Shown piece by piece: positions 27,506-36,425 of a stretch of 64,000 nucleotides of DNA. Within the stretch, counting starts at the first letter, position 1. Each line of letters begins with the position of its first letter. The DNA is from Alphaproteobacteria bacterium (GTDB taxonomy: Bacteria > Pseudomonadota > Alphaproteobacteria > UBA8366 > Aestuariispiraceae), in the NCBI GenBank assembly GCA_033344895.1, contig JAWPMN010000001.1:3728001-3792000 (forward strand). The letters run 5' to 3'. The translations under genes and the position numbers were made by a program. A model generated the notes under the pieces. That model worked only from the letters and a program-made list of their open reading frames with translations. It was not told where the DNA came from and did no database searches.

Positions 27506-28141
27506 ATGCGGGATCCGGTCGATCTGTACATGAACACGCTGGTGCCGATGGTTGTCGAGCAGACCAACCGCGGCGAGCGCGCTTACGACATCTATTCCCG
27601 CCTCCTCAAGGAACGGATCATTTTTCTGACGGGCGGCGTCGACGATCACGTCGCGAGCCTGATCTGCGCGCAGCTGCTGTTCCTGGAATCGGAAAACCCC
27701 AGCAAGGACATCGCCTTCTACATCAACTCGCCGGGTGGCGTGGTGACCTCGGGCATGTCGATCTATGACACGATGCAGTACATCCGTCCGGAAGTATCGA
27801 CGGTCTGCCTGGGGCAGGCCGCCTCCATGGGGTCGTTGCTGCTGACCGCTGGCGCAGCGGGTAAGCGATTCGCGCTGCCCTATAGCCGAATCATGGTCCA
27901 TCAGCCTTCCGGCGGGGCGCAGGGTCAGGCCACGGATATCGAAATCCAGGCCCGTGAGATCTTGCGGATGCGCGAAATGCTGAACGGTATCTATGTCAAA
28001 CATACCGGCCGGCCGCTGGAAGAGATTGAAAAGGCGATGGATCGCGACAAGTTCATGAGTGCGAACGAAGCCAAGGAGTTCGGGCTGATTGATGAAGTTG
28101 TTTCGAGCCGCCCGAAGCCGGATGGCGAATCCGAAAGCTGA
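27506..28141 (+). CDS. clpP: ATP-dependent Clp protease proteolytic subunit
   Basis: 211 residues, starting with the usual [19 protein letters not shown]. Catalytic triad: Ser in [11 protein letters not shown] (about 107), His in [10 protein letters not shown] (about 132) and Asp in [12 protein letters not shown] (about 181). Fourteen subunits form the chamber that degrades proteins unfolded by ClpX or ClpA. The C-terminus [12 protein letters not shown] is of normal length. clpX follows after 267 bases, so it may have its own promoter as in other bacteria. Confidence 0.96.
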   Translation: MRDPVDLYMNTLVPMVVEQTNRGERAYDIYSRLLKERIIFLTGGVDDHVASLICAQLLFLESENPSKDIAFYINSPGGVVTSGMSIYDTMQYIRPEVSTVCLGQAASMGSLLLTAGAAGKRFALPYSRIMVHQPSGGAQGQATDIEIQAREILRMREMLNGIYVKHTGRPLEEIEKAMDRDKFMSANEAKEFGLIDEVVSSRPKPDGESES

Positions 28142-28408
28142 TTATCCGGCCCTGGACAGGGCTGCCCGAAATCGGGGCGCGGGGGCCCCGGCCGTCTGGA
28201 ATGCCGTTGATCTCCGGGGCTGGCGAGCGCTGTGCCGCTGCCCCGGAGCCGCCGTGACGGATATGCGACAGGCCTAGGGAAACGGCGATTTTCCGTTTGA
28301 GGGGGCCGGTCGGTACGTCTACGATAACAGACGGTTGGCATCCGGTGCCCTGCATCGGGCGGAAAACGGAAAAGATCGGCAACGATCGAAGAAGGATCCG
28401 AAGATACG

Positions 28409-29677
28409 ATGACCAAATCCAGCGGCAGCGATGGAAAGAACACGCTCTACTGCTCCTTCTGCGGCAAGAGCCAGCACGAGGTGCGGAAGCTGATCGCCGG
28501 CCCGACCGTTTTCATCTGCGATGAATGCGTCGAGTTGTGCATGGACATCATCCGCGAGGATCACAAATCGAGCGTCTCCAAGACCTCCGACGGCGTGCCG
28601 ACGCCGCAGGAGATCCGTCAGGTGCTGGACGACTATGTGATCGGGCAGGACTACGCCAAGCGCGTGCTGTCGGTGGCTGTTCATAACCACTACAAGCGAC
28701 TGGCACATGGCCAGAAGCAGAATGATGTCGAGCTGCAGAAGTCGAACATTCTCCTTGTCGGGCCGACAGGCTGCGGCAAGACGCTGCTGGCCCAGACGCT
28801 GGCGCGCATCCTGGATGTGCCCTTCACCATGGCCGACGCGACGACGCTGACCGAAGCCGGGTATGTCGGAGAGGACGTCGAGAACATCATTCTGAAGCTG
28901 CTGCAGGCTGCCGACTACAATGTCGAGCGTGCGCAGCGCGGCATCGTCTACATCGACGAGGTGGACAAGATCAGCCGCAAGTCGGACAACCCGTCGATCA
29001 CGCGCGACGTGTCGGGTGAGGGCGTGCAGCAGGCACTTCTGAAGATCATGGAAGGCACTGTCGCATCGGTCCCGCCGCAGGGCGGCCGCAAGCATCCGCA
29101 GCAGGAATTCCTGCAGGTGGATACGACGAACATCCTGTTCATTTGCGGCGGAGCCTTTGCCGGTCTCGAAAAGATCATCGCGTCACGCGGCAAGGGGTCG
29201 TCGATCGGGTTCGGCGCGGATGTGCATGCCGAAGACGACCGCAAGGTCGGGGCGATCCTGCGCGAGGTCGAACCGGAAGACATGCTGAAATTCGGCCTGA
29301 TTCCGGAATTCGTCGGGCGTGTTCCGATGATCGCGACCCTGGAGGATTTGGATGAGGATGCGCTGATCGATATCCTGACCAAACCCCGCAATGCGCTGGT
29401 CAAGCAGTACGGCAAGCTGTTCGAGATGGAGGATGTCGGCCTGGAGTTCACCTCCGACGCACTGTCCGCCATCGCGCAGCGCGCCATTGAGCGCAAGACC
29501 GGTGCGCGCGGGCTGCGGTCCATCATGGAAGCCATCCTTCTGGATACGATGTACGAGTTGCCGAGCCTGGAAGGGGTCGAGGAGATCGTCATCAATCGCG
29601 AGGTGGTCGAAGGGCGGGCCGAGCCGCTCTACATCTACTCCGATCGTCGCGAGGAAGTTGAAAGCAACGCCTCCTGA
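28409..29677 (+). CDS. clpX: ATP-dependent Clp protease ATP-binding subunit ClpX
   Basis: 422 residues. An N-terminal C4 zinc finger (YCSFCGKSQ and CDECVELC, Cys about 15, 18, 37, 40) binds substrates and adaptors. The AAA+ module follows: Walker [13 protein letters not shown], Walker [11 protein letters not shown], the pore loop [13 protein letters not shown], the RKH loop and IGF loop region ([17 protein letters not shown]) for ClpP docking, and the sensor 2 GARGLRS. It unfolds proteins and feeds ClpP; in alphaproteobacteria ClpXP controls the cell cycle. A terminator follows at 29698. Confidence 0.97.
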   Translation: MTKSSGSDGKNTLYCSFCGKSQHEVRKLIAGPTVFICDECVELCMDIIREDHKSSVSKTSDGVPTPQEIRQVLDDYVIGQDYAKRVLSVAVHNHYKRLAHGQKQNDVELQKSNILLVGPTGCGKTLLAQTLARILDVPFTMADATTLTEAGYVGEDVENIILKLLQAADYNVERAQRGIVYIDEVDKISRKSDNPSITRDVSGEGVQQALLKIMEGTVASVPPQGGRKHPQQEFLQVDTTNILFICGGAFAGLEKIIASRGKGSSIGFGADVHAEDDRKVGAILREVEPEDMLKFGLIPEFVGRVPMIATLEDLDEDALIDILTKPRNALVKQYGKLFEMEDVGLEFTSDALSAIAQRAIERKTGARGLRSIMEAILLDTMYELPSLEGVEEIVINREVVEGRAEPLYIYSDRREEVESNAS

Positions 29678-29697
29678 GGGACATTGAGATCACGATT

Positions 29698-29731
29698 GAC
29701 CGCCTGCGTGTTTCGCGCGGGCGGTCTTTCT
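29698..29731 (+). terminator. Rho-independent terminator after clpX
   Basis: GACCGCCTGCG (29698-29708) pairs with CGCGGGCGGTC (29716-29726) with one wobble pair and a 7-base loop, followed by TTTCT. Confidence 0.8.
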
Positions 29732-29834
29732 ATGTGAACGGCCGGGAGAAGGCCAAATTCCTCAAGAATCCGCTATGGTTCGCTTGAAGTAGGGCGCAAA
29801 GCGCACCACAATAAAGATGACCCGACTGGCGTGG

Positions 29835-29961
29835 GTCCGACGCGGGTGGCCTGGAAATCGGCCACCGATGACACGGGTTCGGACGCGCGCATCAATATGG
29901 CGCGTAATTCCTGTCCTGGCCCGGACAACGATGGAGTACGCGGGACGCGGATGCGGGTCCC
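29835..29961 (+). other. Structured leader region upstream of lon (three hairpins)
   Basis: Between the clpX terminator and the lon start there is no gene, but three inverted repeats: (a) GGTGGCC/GGCCACC (29845-29851, 29860-29866) inside an outer stem GTCCGA/TCGGAC (29835-29840, 29879-29884); (b) TGTCC/GGACA (29912-29916, 29923-29927); (c) GGGAC/GTCCC (29942-29946, 29957-29961), soon followed by CCGTTTT and then the ribosome-binding site GGAGAG. Whether the mRNA includes all three depends on the transcription start, which I cannot fix. Confidence 0.45.
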
Positions 29962-29981
29962 CCGTTTTGGAGAGATTGCCG

Positions 29982-32399
29982 ATGTACGAGTATAATCCAG
30001 GTGTGGAACTTCCGGTTTTGCCGCTGCGGGATATTGTCGTTTTCCCTCACATGATCGTGCCGCTGTTTGTCGGCCGAGACAAATCGGTGCGTGCCCTGGA
30101 AGACGTCATGCAGGACGACAAACAGATCCTGTTGGTGACGCAGAAGAATGCCGGCGAAGACGATCCGAAACCTGAAGACATCTATGAGGTCGGAACGGTC
30201 GCCACCGTCCTGCAGTTGCTGAAGCTGCCGGACGGAACGGTGAAGGTCCTGGTCGAAGGCGTCCAGAGAGCCCGTATCTCGGACTACACCGCGACGGAAG
30301 ATTTCTTCCAGGTGCGTGCCGAGATGATCGAGGACCCGGAAGAGCCGGAAGCCGACCTGCAGGCCCTGAGCCGCGCCGTGGTCGGTCAGTTTGAGCAATA
30401 CATCAAGCTGAACAAGAAAGTCCCCGCCGAGGTGATGATCTCGATCAATCAGATCGAAGAACCGTCCCGTCTGGCCGATACGGTGGCGCAGCATCTGACG
30501 CTGAAGATCTCCGACAAGCAGGACCTCCTGGAACTGGACACGGTCTCCGGACGGATGGAGAAAATCTTCGGCTTCATGGAAGGCGAGATCAGCGTTCTGC
30601 AGGTCGAAAAGCGCATCCGCAACCGCGTGAAACGGCAGATGGAGAAGACCCAACGCGAATACTATCTGAATGAGCAGATGAAGGCCATTCAGAAGGAACT
30701 CGGCGAGGGCGAGGACGGCAAGGACGAGCTTTCCGAGCTTGAGGAGCAGATCGAAAAGACGCGCCTTTCCAAGGAAGCCAAGGAAAAGGCTTACGCCGAG
30801 TTGAAGAAACTTCGGTCCATGAGCCCGATGTCCGCCGAGGCGACGGTGGTGCGCAACTACCTGGACTGGCTGCTGTCCATTCCGTGGAAGAAGCGGTCCA
30901 AGGTGAAGTCCGATCTGAAGGAGGCCCAGGCCGTTCTGGATTCGGACCATTACGGTCTGGAAAAGGTCAAGGAACGCATTCTGGAATATCTTGCGGTCCA
31001 GGCCAGACAGAAGAAGCTCAAGGGTCCGATCCTGTGTCTCGTCGGACCGCCCGGTGTCGGCAAAACGTCGCTCGGCAAGTCGATTGCGAAGTCGACTGGA
31101 CGCCAGTTCGTTCGAATGAGCCTGGGGGGCGTTCGCGACGAATCCGAAATTCGTGGCCATCGCCGGACCTATATCGGGTCGATGCCCGGCAAGGTCATCC
31201 AGGGGATGAAAAAGGCGAAGAAGTCGAACCCGCTGTTCCTGCTGGACGAGATCGACAAGCTGGGTGCGGATTGGCGTGGAGATCCGTCTTCCGCCCTTCT
31301 GGAAGTGCTGGATCCGGAACAGAACTCCAGCTTCAACGACCATTATCTCGAAGTCGATTACGACCTGTCGGACGTGATGTTCGTGACCACGGCAAATACC
31401 CTGCGCATGCCGCAGCCGCTGATGGATCGCATGGAGATCATTCGAATTCCCGGTTACACCGAGGATGAGAAGGTCGAAATCGCGAAGCGTCACCTGCTTC
31501 AGAAGCAGCGTGAGGAGAACGGCCTGACCGAAGAGGAATGGTCGATTTCGGACAACGCCTTGCGCGACCTGATCCGCTACTACACGCGGGAAGCCGGGGT
31601 CCGGAACCTGGAACGCGAAATTGCGAACCTGGCGCGTAAGGCGATCAAGGAAATCATGATGGGGGAACGGGAGACCGTTTCCGTGAACACGCAGAATCTC
31701 GGCAAATATGCCGGGGTCCGGAAATATCGCTTCGGCGAGATCGAAGAGCAGGACATGATCGGCGTCGTCACCGGTCTGGCCTGGACCGAAGTCGGCGGTG
31801 AACTGCTTTCGATCGAAGGTGTTCTTGTGCCCGGTAAGGGCCGTGTCACGAAGACCGGCAAGCTGGGCGACGTGATGCAGGAATCGATTCAGGCGGCAGA
31901 AAACCTGATCAAGAGTCGGTCTGTTTCCTTCGGGATCAAGCCGACCGTGTTCGACAAGAACGACATCCATGTGCACGTGCCGGAAGGGGCGACGCCGAAG
32001 GATGGCCCGTCGGCTGGCGTTGCCATGGTGACGTCGATCGTTTCCATTCTGACGGGGGTTCCGGTTCGTCGCGAAGTCGCGATGACCGGTGAGATCACGT
32101 TGCGTGGTCGGGTCCTGCCGATCGGCGGTCTGAAGGAGAAACTGCTTGCGGCATTGCGCGGCGGAATCAAGACCGTGCTGATCCCGCATGACAACGAAAA
32201 GGACCTCGCCGATATTCCGGATAATGTGAAGAAGGGGCTGGAAATCATCCCCGTTCGGACTGTCGATGAGGTTCTGGGGCATGCCCTGGTGGCGCCGCTG
32301 GTTCCGATCGAATGGAATCCGGAAGAGGACGAGAAAGCCGAAGTGCCTGTAACCGCGGGCGAATCGGGGGACGATCTCGACGGTGTCGTCACACACTAA
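29982..32399 (+). CDS. lon: ATP-dependent endopeptidase La
   Basis: 805 residues from the ATG at 29982, which follows GGAGAG and gives the usual start [20 protein letters not shown]; the open frame upstream to 29817 is leader. N-terminal LON substrate-binding domain, coiled coil ([20 protein letters not shown]), AAA+ module with Walker [14 protein letters not shown] (Lys about 361) and [13 protein letters not shown], and a C-terminal Ser-Lys protease domain with [12 protein letters not shown] (Ser 677) and [17 protein letters not shown]. It degrades misfolded and regulatory proteins in the cytosol. Single gene; a structured leader precedes it and a strong hairpin follows. Confidence 0.97.
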   Translation: MYEYNPGVELPVLPLRDIVVFPHMIVPLFVGRDKSVRALEDVMQDDKQILLVTQKNAGEDDPKPEDIYEVGTVATVLQLLKLPDGTVKVLVEGVQRARISDYTATEDFFQVRAEMIEDPEEPEADLQALSRAVVGQFEQYIKLNKKVPAEVMISINQIEEPSRLADTVAQHLTLKISDKQDLLELDTVSGRMEKIFGFMEGEISVLQVEKRIRNRVKRQMEKTQREYYLNEQMKAIQKELGEGEDGKDELSELEEQIEKTRLSKEAKEKAYAELKKLRSMSPMSAEATVVRNYLDWLLSIPWKKRSKVKSDLKEAQAVLDSDHYGLEKVKERILEYLAVQARQKKLKGPILCLVGPPGVGKTSLGKSIAKSTGRQFVRMSLGGVRDESEIRGHRRTYIGSMPGKVIQGMKKAKKSNPLFLLDEIDKLGADWRGDPSSALLEVLDPEQNSSFNDHYLEVDYDLSDVMFVTTANTLRMPQPLMDRMEIIRIPGYTEDEKVEIAKRHLLQKQREENGLTEEEWSISDNALRDLIRYYTREAGVRNLEREIANLARKAIKEIMMGERETVSVNTQNLGKYAGVRKYRFGEIEEQDMIGVVTGLAWTEVGGELLSIEGVLVPGKGRVTKTGKLGDVMQESIQAAENLIKSRSVSFGIKPTVFDKNDIHVHVPEGATPKDGPSAGVAMVTSIVSILTGVPVRREVAMTGEITLRGRVLPIGGLKEKLLAALRGGIKTVLIPHDNEKDLADIPDNVKKGLEIIPVRTVDEVLGHALVAPLVPIEWNPEEDEKAEVPVTAGESGDDLDGVVTH

Positions 32400-32440
32400 G
32401 GCGCGAATTTTCGTTCTGTTCTATAAAATCTGGTGTGGTG

Positions 32441-32468
32441 GCGCACTGACGGTCAACCGTCGGTGCGT
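32441..32468 (+). terminator. Strong hairpin after lon, probable transcription end
   Basis: GCGCACTGACGG (32441-32452) pairs with CCGTCGGTGCGT (32457-32468) around the loop TCAA, a 12-base-pair stem with G.T wobbles only. There is no T-run after it, so it may end transcription weakly or protect the 3' end. A shorter CCCC/GGGG hairpin follows near 32525-32540. Confidence 0.5.
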
Positions 32469-32558
32469 CACTGCTATCGGGGATGGTCAAAACTATCCAC
32501 ATACCGTTGCAGAATGCTAAAAATCCCCAGAAAACCGGGGAAAATTAAGCGTTTCGCG

Positions 32559-32588
32559 TTGACGCCCCTCCCGAATTCCCCGTAAACT
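32559..32588 (+). promoter_or_regulatory. Sigma70-type promoter of hup
   Basis: TTGACG at 32559-32564 and TAAACT at 32583-32588 with an 18-base spacer. Transcription would start near 32595, about 60 bases before the GTG start of hup. Confidence 0.55.
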
Positions 32589-32653
32589 CCACGGCGTTCG
32601 GATAGTTCTATCCGCCCAACTCAACATCATCCCGAAACATTAGGGGGGTTCCT

Positions 32654-32926
32654 GTGAATAAGAACGATCTCGTCGCCGCCGTCGCCGATTCTGCCGACCT
32701 GTCCAAAGCCGATGCTGCCAAGGCAGTCGATGGTGTTCTCGAAGCCATCACCGGTCAGCTGAAGTCGGGTGGCGAAGTCCGCATCGTCGGTTTCGGCACC
32801 TTCTCGGTGAGCAAGCGTGCGGCTTCCACGGGCCGGAATCCTCAGACCGGTGCGACCATTCAGATTCCGGCGTCCAACCAGCCGAAGTTCAAGGCCGGTA
32901 AGGCGCTGAAGGACGCGGTCAACTAA
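32654..32926 (+). CDS. hup: HU family nucleoid DNA-binding protein
   Basis: 90 residues from a GTG start at 32654 with TAGGGGGG upstream; the start gives the usual MNKNDLVAAVADSADLSKAD. The beta-arm region GGEVRIVGFGTFSVSKRAA and the DNA-contacting RNPQTGATIQIPASNQPKFK are typical of HU. The protein bends DNA and compacts the nucleoid as a dimer. It follows lon as in many proteobacteria and has its own promoter and terminator, which suits a highly expressed gene. Confidence 0.96.
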   Translation: MNKNDLVAAVADSADLSKADAAKAVDGVLEAITGQLKSGGEVRIVGFGTFSVSKRAASTGRNPQTGATIQIPASNQPKFKAGKALKDAVN

Positions 32927-32953
32927 GACCGTTCCAGTCCTTGGAATTGAAAG

Positions 32954-32983
32954 CCGGCCGTCCGATTGGGCGGCCGGTTTTTC
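32954..32983 (+). terminator. Rho-independent terminator after hup
   Basis: CCGGCCGTCC (32954-32963) pairs with GGGCGGCCGG (32968-32977), loop GATT, followed by TTTTTC. A 10-base-pair stem with a clear T-run. Confidence 0.88.
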
Positions 32984-33018
32984 TATGCGCAAATGCTGTC
33001 GCAGGGGCGATTACGGAT

Positions 33019-33047
33019 TTGAACCATCGGGCGTCACGGGGTATAGA
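33019..33047 (+). promoter_or_regulatory. Sigma70-type promoter of tRNA-Val
   Basis: TTGAAC at 33019-33024 and TATAGA at 33042-33047 with a 17-base spacer, ending 12 bases before the tRNA. Confidence 0.65.
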
Positions 33048-33059
33048 CCGCCTTGGAAT

Positions 33060-33135
33060 GGGCGGTTAGCTCAGCTGGGAGAGCATCTCGTTTACACCGA
33101 GAGGGTCGGCGGTTCGATCCCGTCACCGCCCACCA
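33060..33135 (+). tRNA. tRNA-Val (anticodon TAC)
   Basis: 76 bases. Acceptor GGGCGGT pairs with ACCGCCC, D arm TAGCTCAGCTGGGAGAGC, anticodon stem CTCGT/ACGAG-type around TTTACAC with anticodon TAC, T arm GGCGGTTCGATCCCGTC, A73 and encoded CCA. Located between hup and the HTH/DUF2975 pair. Confidence 0.96.
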
Positions 33136-33190
33136 TTCCCCCTTTTCACCGTATATCCTCCCTGAGTTGCGCGCCTTTGTGGCCCGGTGG

Positions 33191-33403
33191 TTACTCCTCG
33201 ATGTAGTCCAGGAGGTCGCCTGGCTGGCAGTTCAACTCCCGGCAGATTGCGGCCAGTGTTTCGAACCGTACGCCTTTCACCTTACCGGACTTGAGCAGCG
33301 ACAGATTTTGCTCACTGATGCCGATTCGCGCAGCGAGCTCGCGGGATTTCATTTTCCTTTGCGCCAGGACGACATCCAGGCGAACCACGATGCCGGATGT
33401 CAT
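33191..33403 (-). CDS. Small XRE/Cro-type helix-turn-helix regulator
   Basis: 70 residues, nearly all HTH_3/HTH_26-like: VVLAQRKMKSRELAARIGIS is the first helices plus turn, EQNLSLLKSGKVKGVRFETL the recognition helix and following helix, ending in LNCQPGDLLDYIEE. Such YozG-like proteins are usually encoded with a DUF2975 membrane protein, as here (4-base overlap with the upstream gene). Probably controls its own operon. No effector domain. Confidence 0.9.
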   Translation of the reverse strand: MTSGIVVRLDVVLAQRKMKSRELAARIGISEQNLSLLKSGKVKGVRFETLAAICRELNCQPGDLLDYIEE

Positions 33404-33951
33404 ATGAACTCCCGGTTTTCCTTGTCGATCCGAACGGCCTCCAGCAGAACCCAGCTCAGGACAAGAAGCAGGCCGCTCAATGCGAGCGAGATCAGCTCGC
33501 CGGACCCGATTGAAATGGTCAGGGCTCTTTGGCCCGGTCCCAGGTGATACGTTGCGAACACCGATGCGGCGGCGCCGGCAATCGGTTGCAGTATTGTGTG
33601 AAGCAGCAGGGTCACTGCGAAGAAACGCAGACTGGAAATCGGTGCTTCACTGAATACCTCGCCGCGGCCGAAACACCGGAACATGGTCCGCAATCGCCAC
33701 AGACCGGCGCACAGGACCGCAGCAGGAACCGCGAGGGCCAGATAGGATCCTATCCGGTTGAGGGTCGGAACGGCTCCTAAAGCCTCCAGGTCAGACGGCA
33801 GTTCCGGGGGCAAAGCGTCGAACAAGGCGACAACAGCAGTTGGAGAGATCCAGACGACGGCCGGCAGCAGGAGGATCGTCGGAATGCCGATCAGGCAGAG
33901 AGCGGAGAGCAGCCGGCATGTTGTCCGAAGGGGAGGGGGCATTTGTCTCAT
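33400..33951 (-). CDS. DUF2975 family membrane protein
   Basis: About 183 residues from the ATG at 33951 (GAGATGATC upstream); ATGs at 33987, 33957 and 33942 are alternatives. Four predicted membrane helices: LLSALCLIGIPTILLLPAVV, IGSYLALAVPAAVLCAGLW, FFAVTLLLHTILQPIAGAAA and LISLALSGLLLVLSWVLLEA. The cytosolic loop RTMFRCFGRGEVFSEAPISS is typical of DUF2975. The family has no established function; its gene almost always precedes a small XRE regulator. The upstream region is AT-rich and has a direct repeat. Confidence 0.83.
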   Translation of the reverse strand: MRQMPPPLRTTCRLLSALCLIGIPTILLLPAVVWISPTAVVALFDALPPELPSDLEALGAVPTLNRIGSYLALAVPAAVLCAGLWRLRTMFRCFGRGEVFSEAPISSLRFFAVTLLLHTILQPIAGAAASVFATYHLGPGQRALTISIGSGELISLALSGLLLVLSWVLLEAVRIDKENREFI

Positions 33952-33992
33952 GATCATCTCATTTGTGAAAAACTTAAAATAAAACATTAAAG

Positions 33993-34020
33993 AATTGTCG
34001 ATCTGTCAATTACAATTGTC
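33993..34020. promoter_or_regulatory. Direct repeat AATTGTC upstream of the DUF2975/HTH pair
   Basis: AATTGTC occurs at 33993-33999 and 34014-34020, 21 bases (two helical turns) apart. On the minus strand a TTGACA -35-like element (34009-34004) lies between them; the matching -10 is poor. This is a plausible operator for the HTH protein encoded by the second gene. Confidence 0.4.
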
Positions 34021-34192
34021 TGCGGGGAGATATTCGCAGCACGACAGGGTCGTCAGCGATTCGCTCAGTGTTTGAGACGCATGCGGGCGCGGGACGGTCT
34101 ACGACACCCGGTGCATCATTGATTGGAAAGGGAGGTCGCCCCGACGGAAACCGGGGCGATACGATCTCGTCGTACCGCCCCGTCTCAGTTTC

Positions 34193-35758
34193 CTACCAGC
34201 GTGACGACGACGGGGATGGAACCCTGTTGGGGATCTTCCCCGACTTGCCGCGTTTGCCGCGTTTTGGATCGAGATAGGCCGTGATGAAGTCAGTGTGCTT
34301 TTTCAGGCCGTTACGGGCGCTACGATCGATTCGGTCCATCAGTTGCGTGTCGCAGGGACGTGCCGACGGTGGCGGCGTGCGCAATCCCGGTGGCGCCCAT
34401 TCCATGCCATAGAGAATGAACTCGAAATTGATGTGCGAGAACAGCTGTTGCTGGTCCGTGAAGTCCAGACGGCTGGGTGGTTTCTCGGCCCAGCGTTCGA
34501 GCAGAGCGGCAAGGCTGTCGGTCGTATGCTCGCGCTTGCGGACTTCCTTCCAGAAGGGTGTATCGTCCCGCTGGTTCAGGATGTAGTGCAGGTTGATGAA
34601 ATCCAGGCATTCCGTATAGCGATCGCGCATGCGCTCGTTATAGATCGCCCGGGAGTGCTCCATCGACCCGAGGCGCGGGAAGAGTTCGCACAGGTAGTCG
34701 ACGCCTTCTTCGACGAAGAACAGGCCGGTCGATTCGAGGGGTTCCAGGAACCCGGCCGACAGTCCGATTGCGACGACATTGTTCTTCCAGGCTTGTTCGA
34801 CGCGCCCGGTGGTGAATTTCAGGCGGCGTGCCGAAATCTGGTCGGAATGGGGTCCTTCATGTGCCCGCAGTTCCGATTCGGCCTCGTCGTCCGATATGAA
34901 CTGGCTTGAATAGACGTAGCCTGTGCCGCGGCGGTTCTGCAGTCCGATATCCCAGACCCATCCGGAAGTGAGGGCCCTGGCGGTCGTGAAGGGACGTACG
35001 GTTGGCTCTGGCTTCTTGATGTCATAGGGCACCTGCATCGCCACGGCGCGGTCGCAAAGCAGATACTGGCCGAACTCCTGATAGGGGACACCAAGTGTCT
35101 TGCCGATCAGCAGGCGGGCAAAGCCGGAGCAGTCGATGAACAGATCCGCTTCCAGCCGCTTCCCGCCGGCGGTTTTGACGGCGGCCACATCGCCGTTTTC
35201 CTTCGTTTCCACATCGGTCACGTCATCGACGAGATGATGAATGCCCCGAGACCGGCCCAGTTCGCCCAGATAGACCGCGAATTTTTCCGCATCCATATGA
35301 TAGGCGTAGGGCATCTGGCCCTCATAGTCCCCGTCATCCAGACGCTTTGGCGACAACATGTCTTCGCACATGCCTGTTTGCGGGGTGACGCTGTCGGCGA
35401 AGGAAACGCTGCGATCACTGGCCAGATAGCGCAGGCCGACGCGATCGTATTTCAAGGCCGTCAAGCGGTCGAACGGGTGATAATATCGATGACCGGGCCT
35501 GAGCCAGTCATCGAACCGAATCGCCTGCTTGAAGGTCGCGTCCGCGTGTTTCAGGAATTCCTTCTCGGGAATTCCCATGTTGGACAAGGTCCGCTTCATT
35601 GTCGGAATTGTCGCCTCACCGACGCCGATCCGGCCGATCCGGGACGATTCCACAACACCGATCAGGGCCTCTTTAGGCCCGGTACCATTCAGATATCGGT
35701 CAAGGTAGACGGCCGTGATCCATCCGGCCGACCCGCCGCCGACGACGAGTATACGCAT
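34193..35758 (-). CDS. Flavin-dependent tryptophan halogenase family protein
   Basis: 521 residues from the ATG at 35758 (AAGGGGGAAAT upstream). N-terminal FAD loop MRILVVGGGSAGWITAVYL; VGEATIPTMKRTL; the lysine matching PrnA K79 in ATFKQAIRF (about 77); IDCSGFARLLIGK; a WxWxIP-type motif read here as WVWDIG (about 267-272); and LEPLESTGLF with the residues matching PrnA E346/S347 (about 342-343). The catalytic Lys and Glu are kept, so halogenation by HOCl or HOBr from FADH2 is plausible. No flavin reductase, biosynthetic enzyme or TonB receptor is adjacent, so the substrate is unknown. Monocistronic. Confidence 0.87.
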   Translation of the reverse strand: MRILVVGGGSAGWITAVYLDRYLNGTGPKEALIGVVESSRIGRIGVGEATIPTMKRTLSNMGIPEKEFLKHADATFKQAIRFDDWLRPGHRYYHPFDRLTALKYDRVGLRYLASDRSVSFADSVTPQTGMCEDMLSPKRLDDGDYEGQMPYAYHMDAEKFAVYLGELGRSRGIHHLVDDVTDVETKENGDVAAVKTAGGKRLEADLFIDCSGFARLLIGKTLGVPYQEFGQYLLCDRAVAMQVPYDIKKPEPTVRPFTTARALTSGWVWDIGLQNRRGTGYVYSSQFISDDEAESELRAHEGPHSDQISARRLKFTTGRVEQAWKNNVVAIGLSAGFLEPLESTGLFFVEEGVDYLCELFPRLGSMEHSRAIYNERMRDRYTECLDFINLHYILNQRDDTPFWKEVRKREHTTDSLAALLERWAEKPPSRLDFTDQQQLFSHINFEFILYGMEWAPPGLRTPPPSARPCDTQLMDRIDRSARNGLKKHTDFITAYLDPKRGKRGKSGKIPNRVPSPSSSRW

Positions 35759-35959
35759 ATTTCCCCCTTTGACTTCAGCGCTCTTGTACCCCCACAAGCT
35801 TGCGTTCCACGCAGCGCCCCGTCTGTCTTCAATCCGTAACGTCAGTTTAATAGGTCGTCAAACGGCATTGGTCGGTGGGGGGCGCAAACAAGTTTCGCGG
35901 AAAACCGCGGATGTCACCGGCGGGGGTAGAAAAATCGTAACAAGGGGTGCGTTGGCTGC

Positions 35960-35988
35960 TTGACACTGTGGTTTGGGTGCAATATCAC
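35960..35988 (+). promoter_or_regulatory. Sigma70-type promoter of tRNA-Asp
   Basis: Consensus -35 TTGACA at 35960-35965 and TATCAC at 35983-35988, 17 bases apart, 42 bases before the tRNA. Confidence 0.65.
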
Positions 35989-36030
35989 CCCGCTCACCGC
36001 AGACGAAGTGAGCGCTGCGGGCCCAAACGC

Positions 36031-36107
36031 GGGGGTGTAGCTCAGCTGGTTAGAGTGCCGGCCTGTCACGCCGGAGGTCGCGGGTTCGAGCCCCGTCACT
36101 CCCGCCA
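36031..36107 (+). tRNA. tRNA-Asp (anticodon GTC)
   Basis: 77 bases. Acceptor GGGGGTG pairs with CACTCCC (one G.T), D arm TAGCTCAGCTGGTTAGAGT, anticodon stem CCGGC/GCCGG around CTGTCAC with anticodon GTC, T arm CGGGTTCGAGCCCCG, discriminator G73 (identity element for Asp), encoded CCA. Confidence 0.96.
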
Positions 36108-36425
36108 CTTCTTCCCAAAAGAAGTCGACACGATCGAATGCGCAGGCAGCGGATGCTGCGCTGCGGCATTCGATGTCGTATGCGCCCTTTATGTTGCAAT
36201 ATCCAGCCAGTATAGTGTCCGTACCGGAACCCCGCGAATGCGTGCTATGCGGTCGCGGGTGCCTTGACCGGGGGGGCCGTCCGTGCAACATGGCGCGGAC
36301 AAGAAAACGGGCGCCGGGGGCCAGGTCCGTATCGGGCAGAAGGGCTTTCGCGTCAGGGAATTACCGGGCGATCCGGACTCGCGGTACAGGCGGCCGGAAG
36401 CCCACGTTTCGATACGGGGACCGTG
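36108..36425. other. Intergenic region between tRNA-Asp and nuoA
   Basis: 318 bases without a gene. It holds a large hairpin (listed separately), an isolated TATAGT (36211-36216) with only a poor -35 (TTTATG, 17 bases upstream) that could be the nuo promoter, and a GC-rich leader ending in GGGGACCGTG before nuoA. Otherwise I see nothing. Confidence 0.5.
36126..36178 (+). terminator. Large hairpin downstream of tRNA-Asp
   Basis: ATCGAATG (36133-36140) pairs with CATTCGAT (36167-36174); inside, CGCAG pairs with CTGCG and GCAGC with GCTGC, each after a single bulged G, around the loop GGAT. That gives 18 paired bases, with a further CGAC/GTCG outside. There is no T-run. It may end the tRNA transcript or be a processing site. 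Confidence 0.5.

Noticed and set aside
28142-28408. Possible small gene between clpP and clpX
   Set aside because: The short open frames there have no ribosome-binding site or recognisable content; more likely leader or promoter of clpX.
29892-32396. 834-codon open frame on the minus strand
   Set aside because: It lies fully opposite lon, whose protein is conserved end to end. High third-position GC removes stop codons on the opposite strand.
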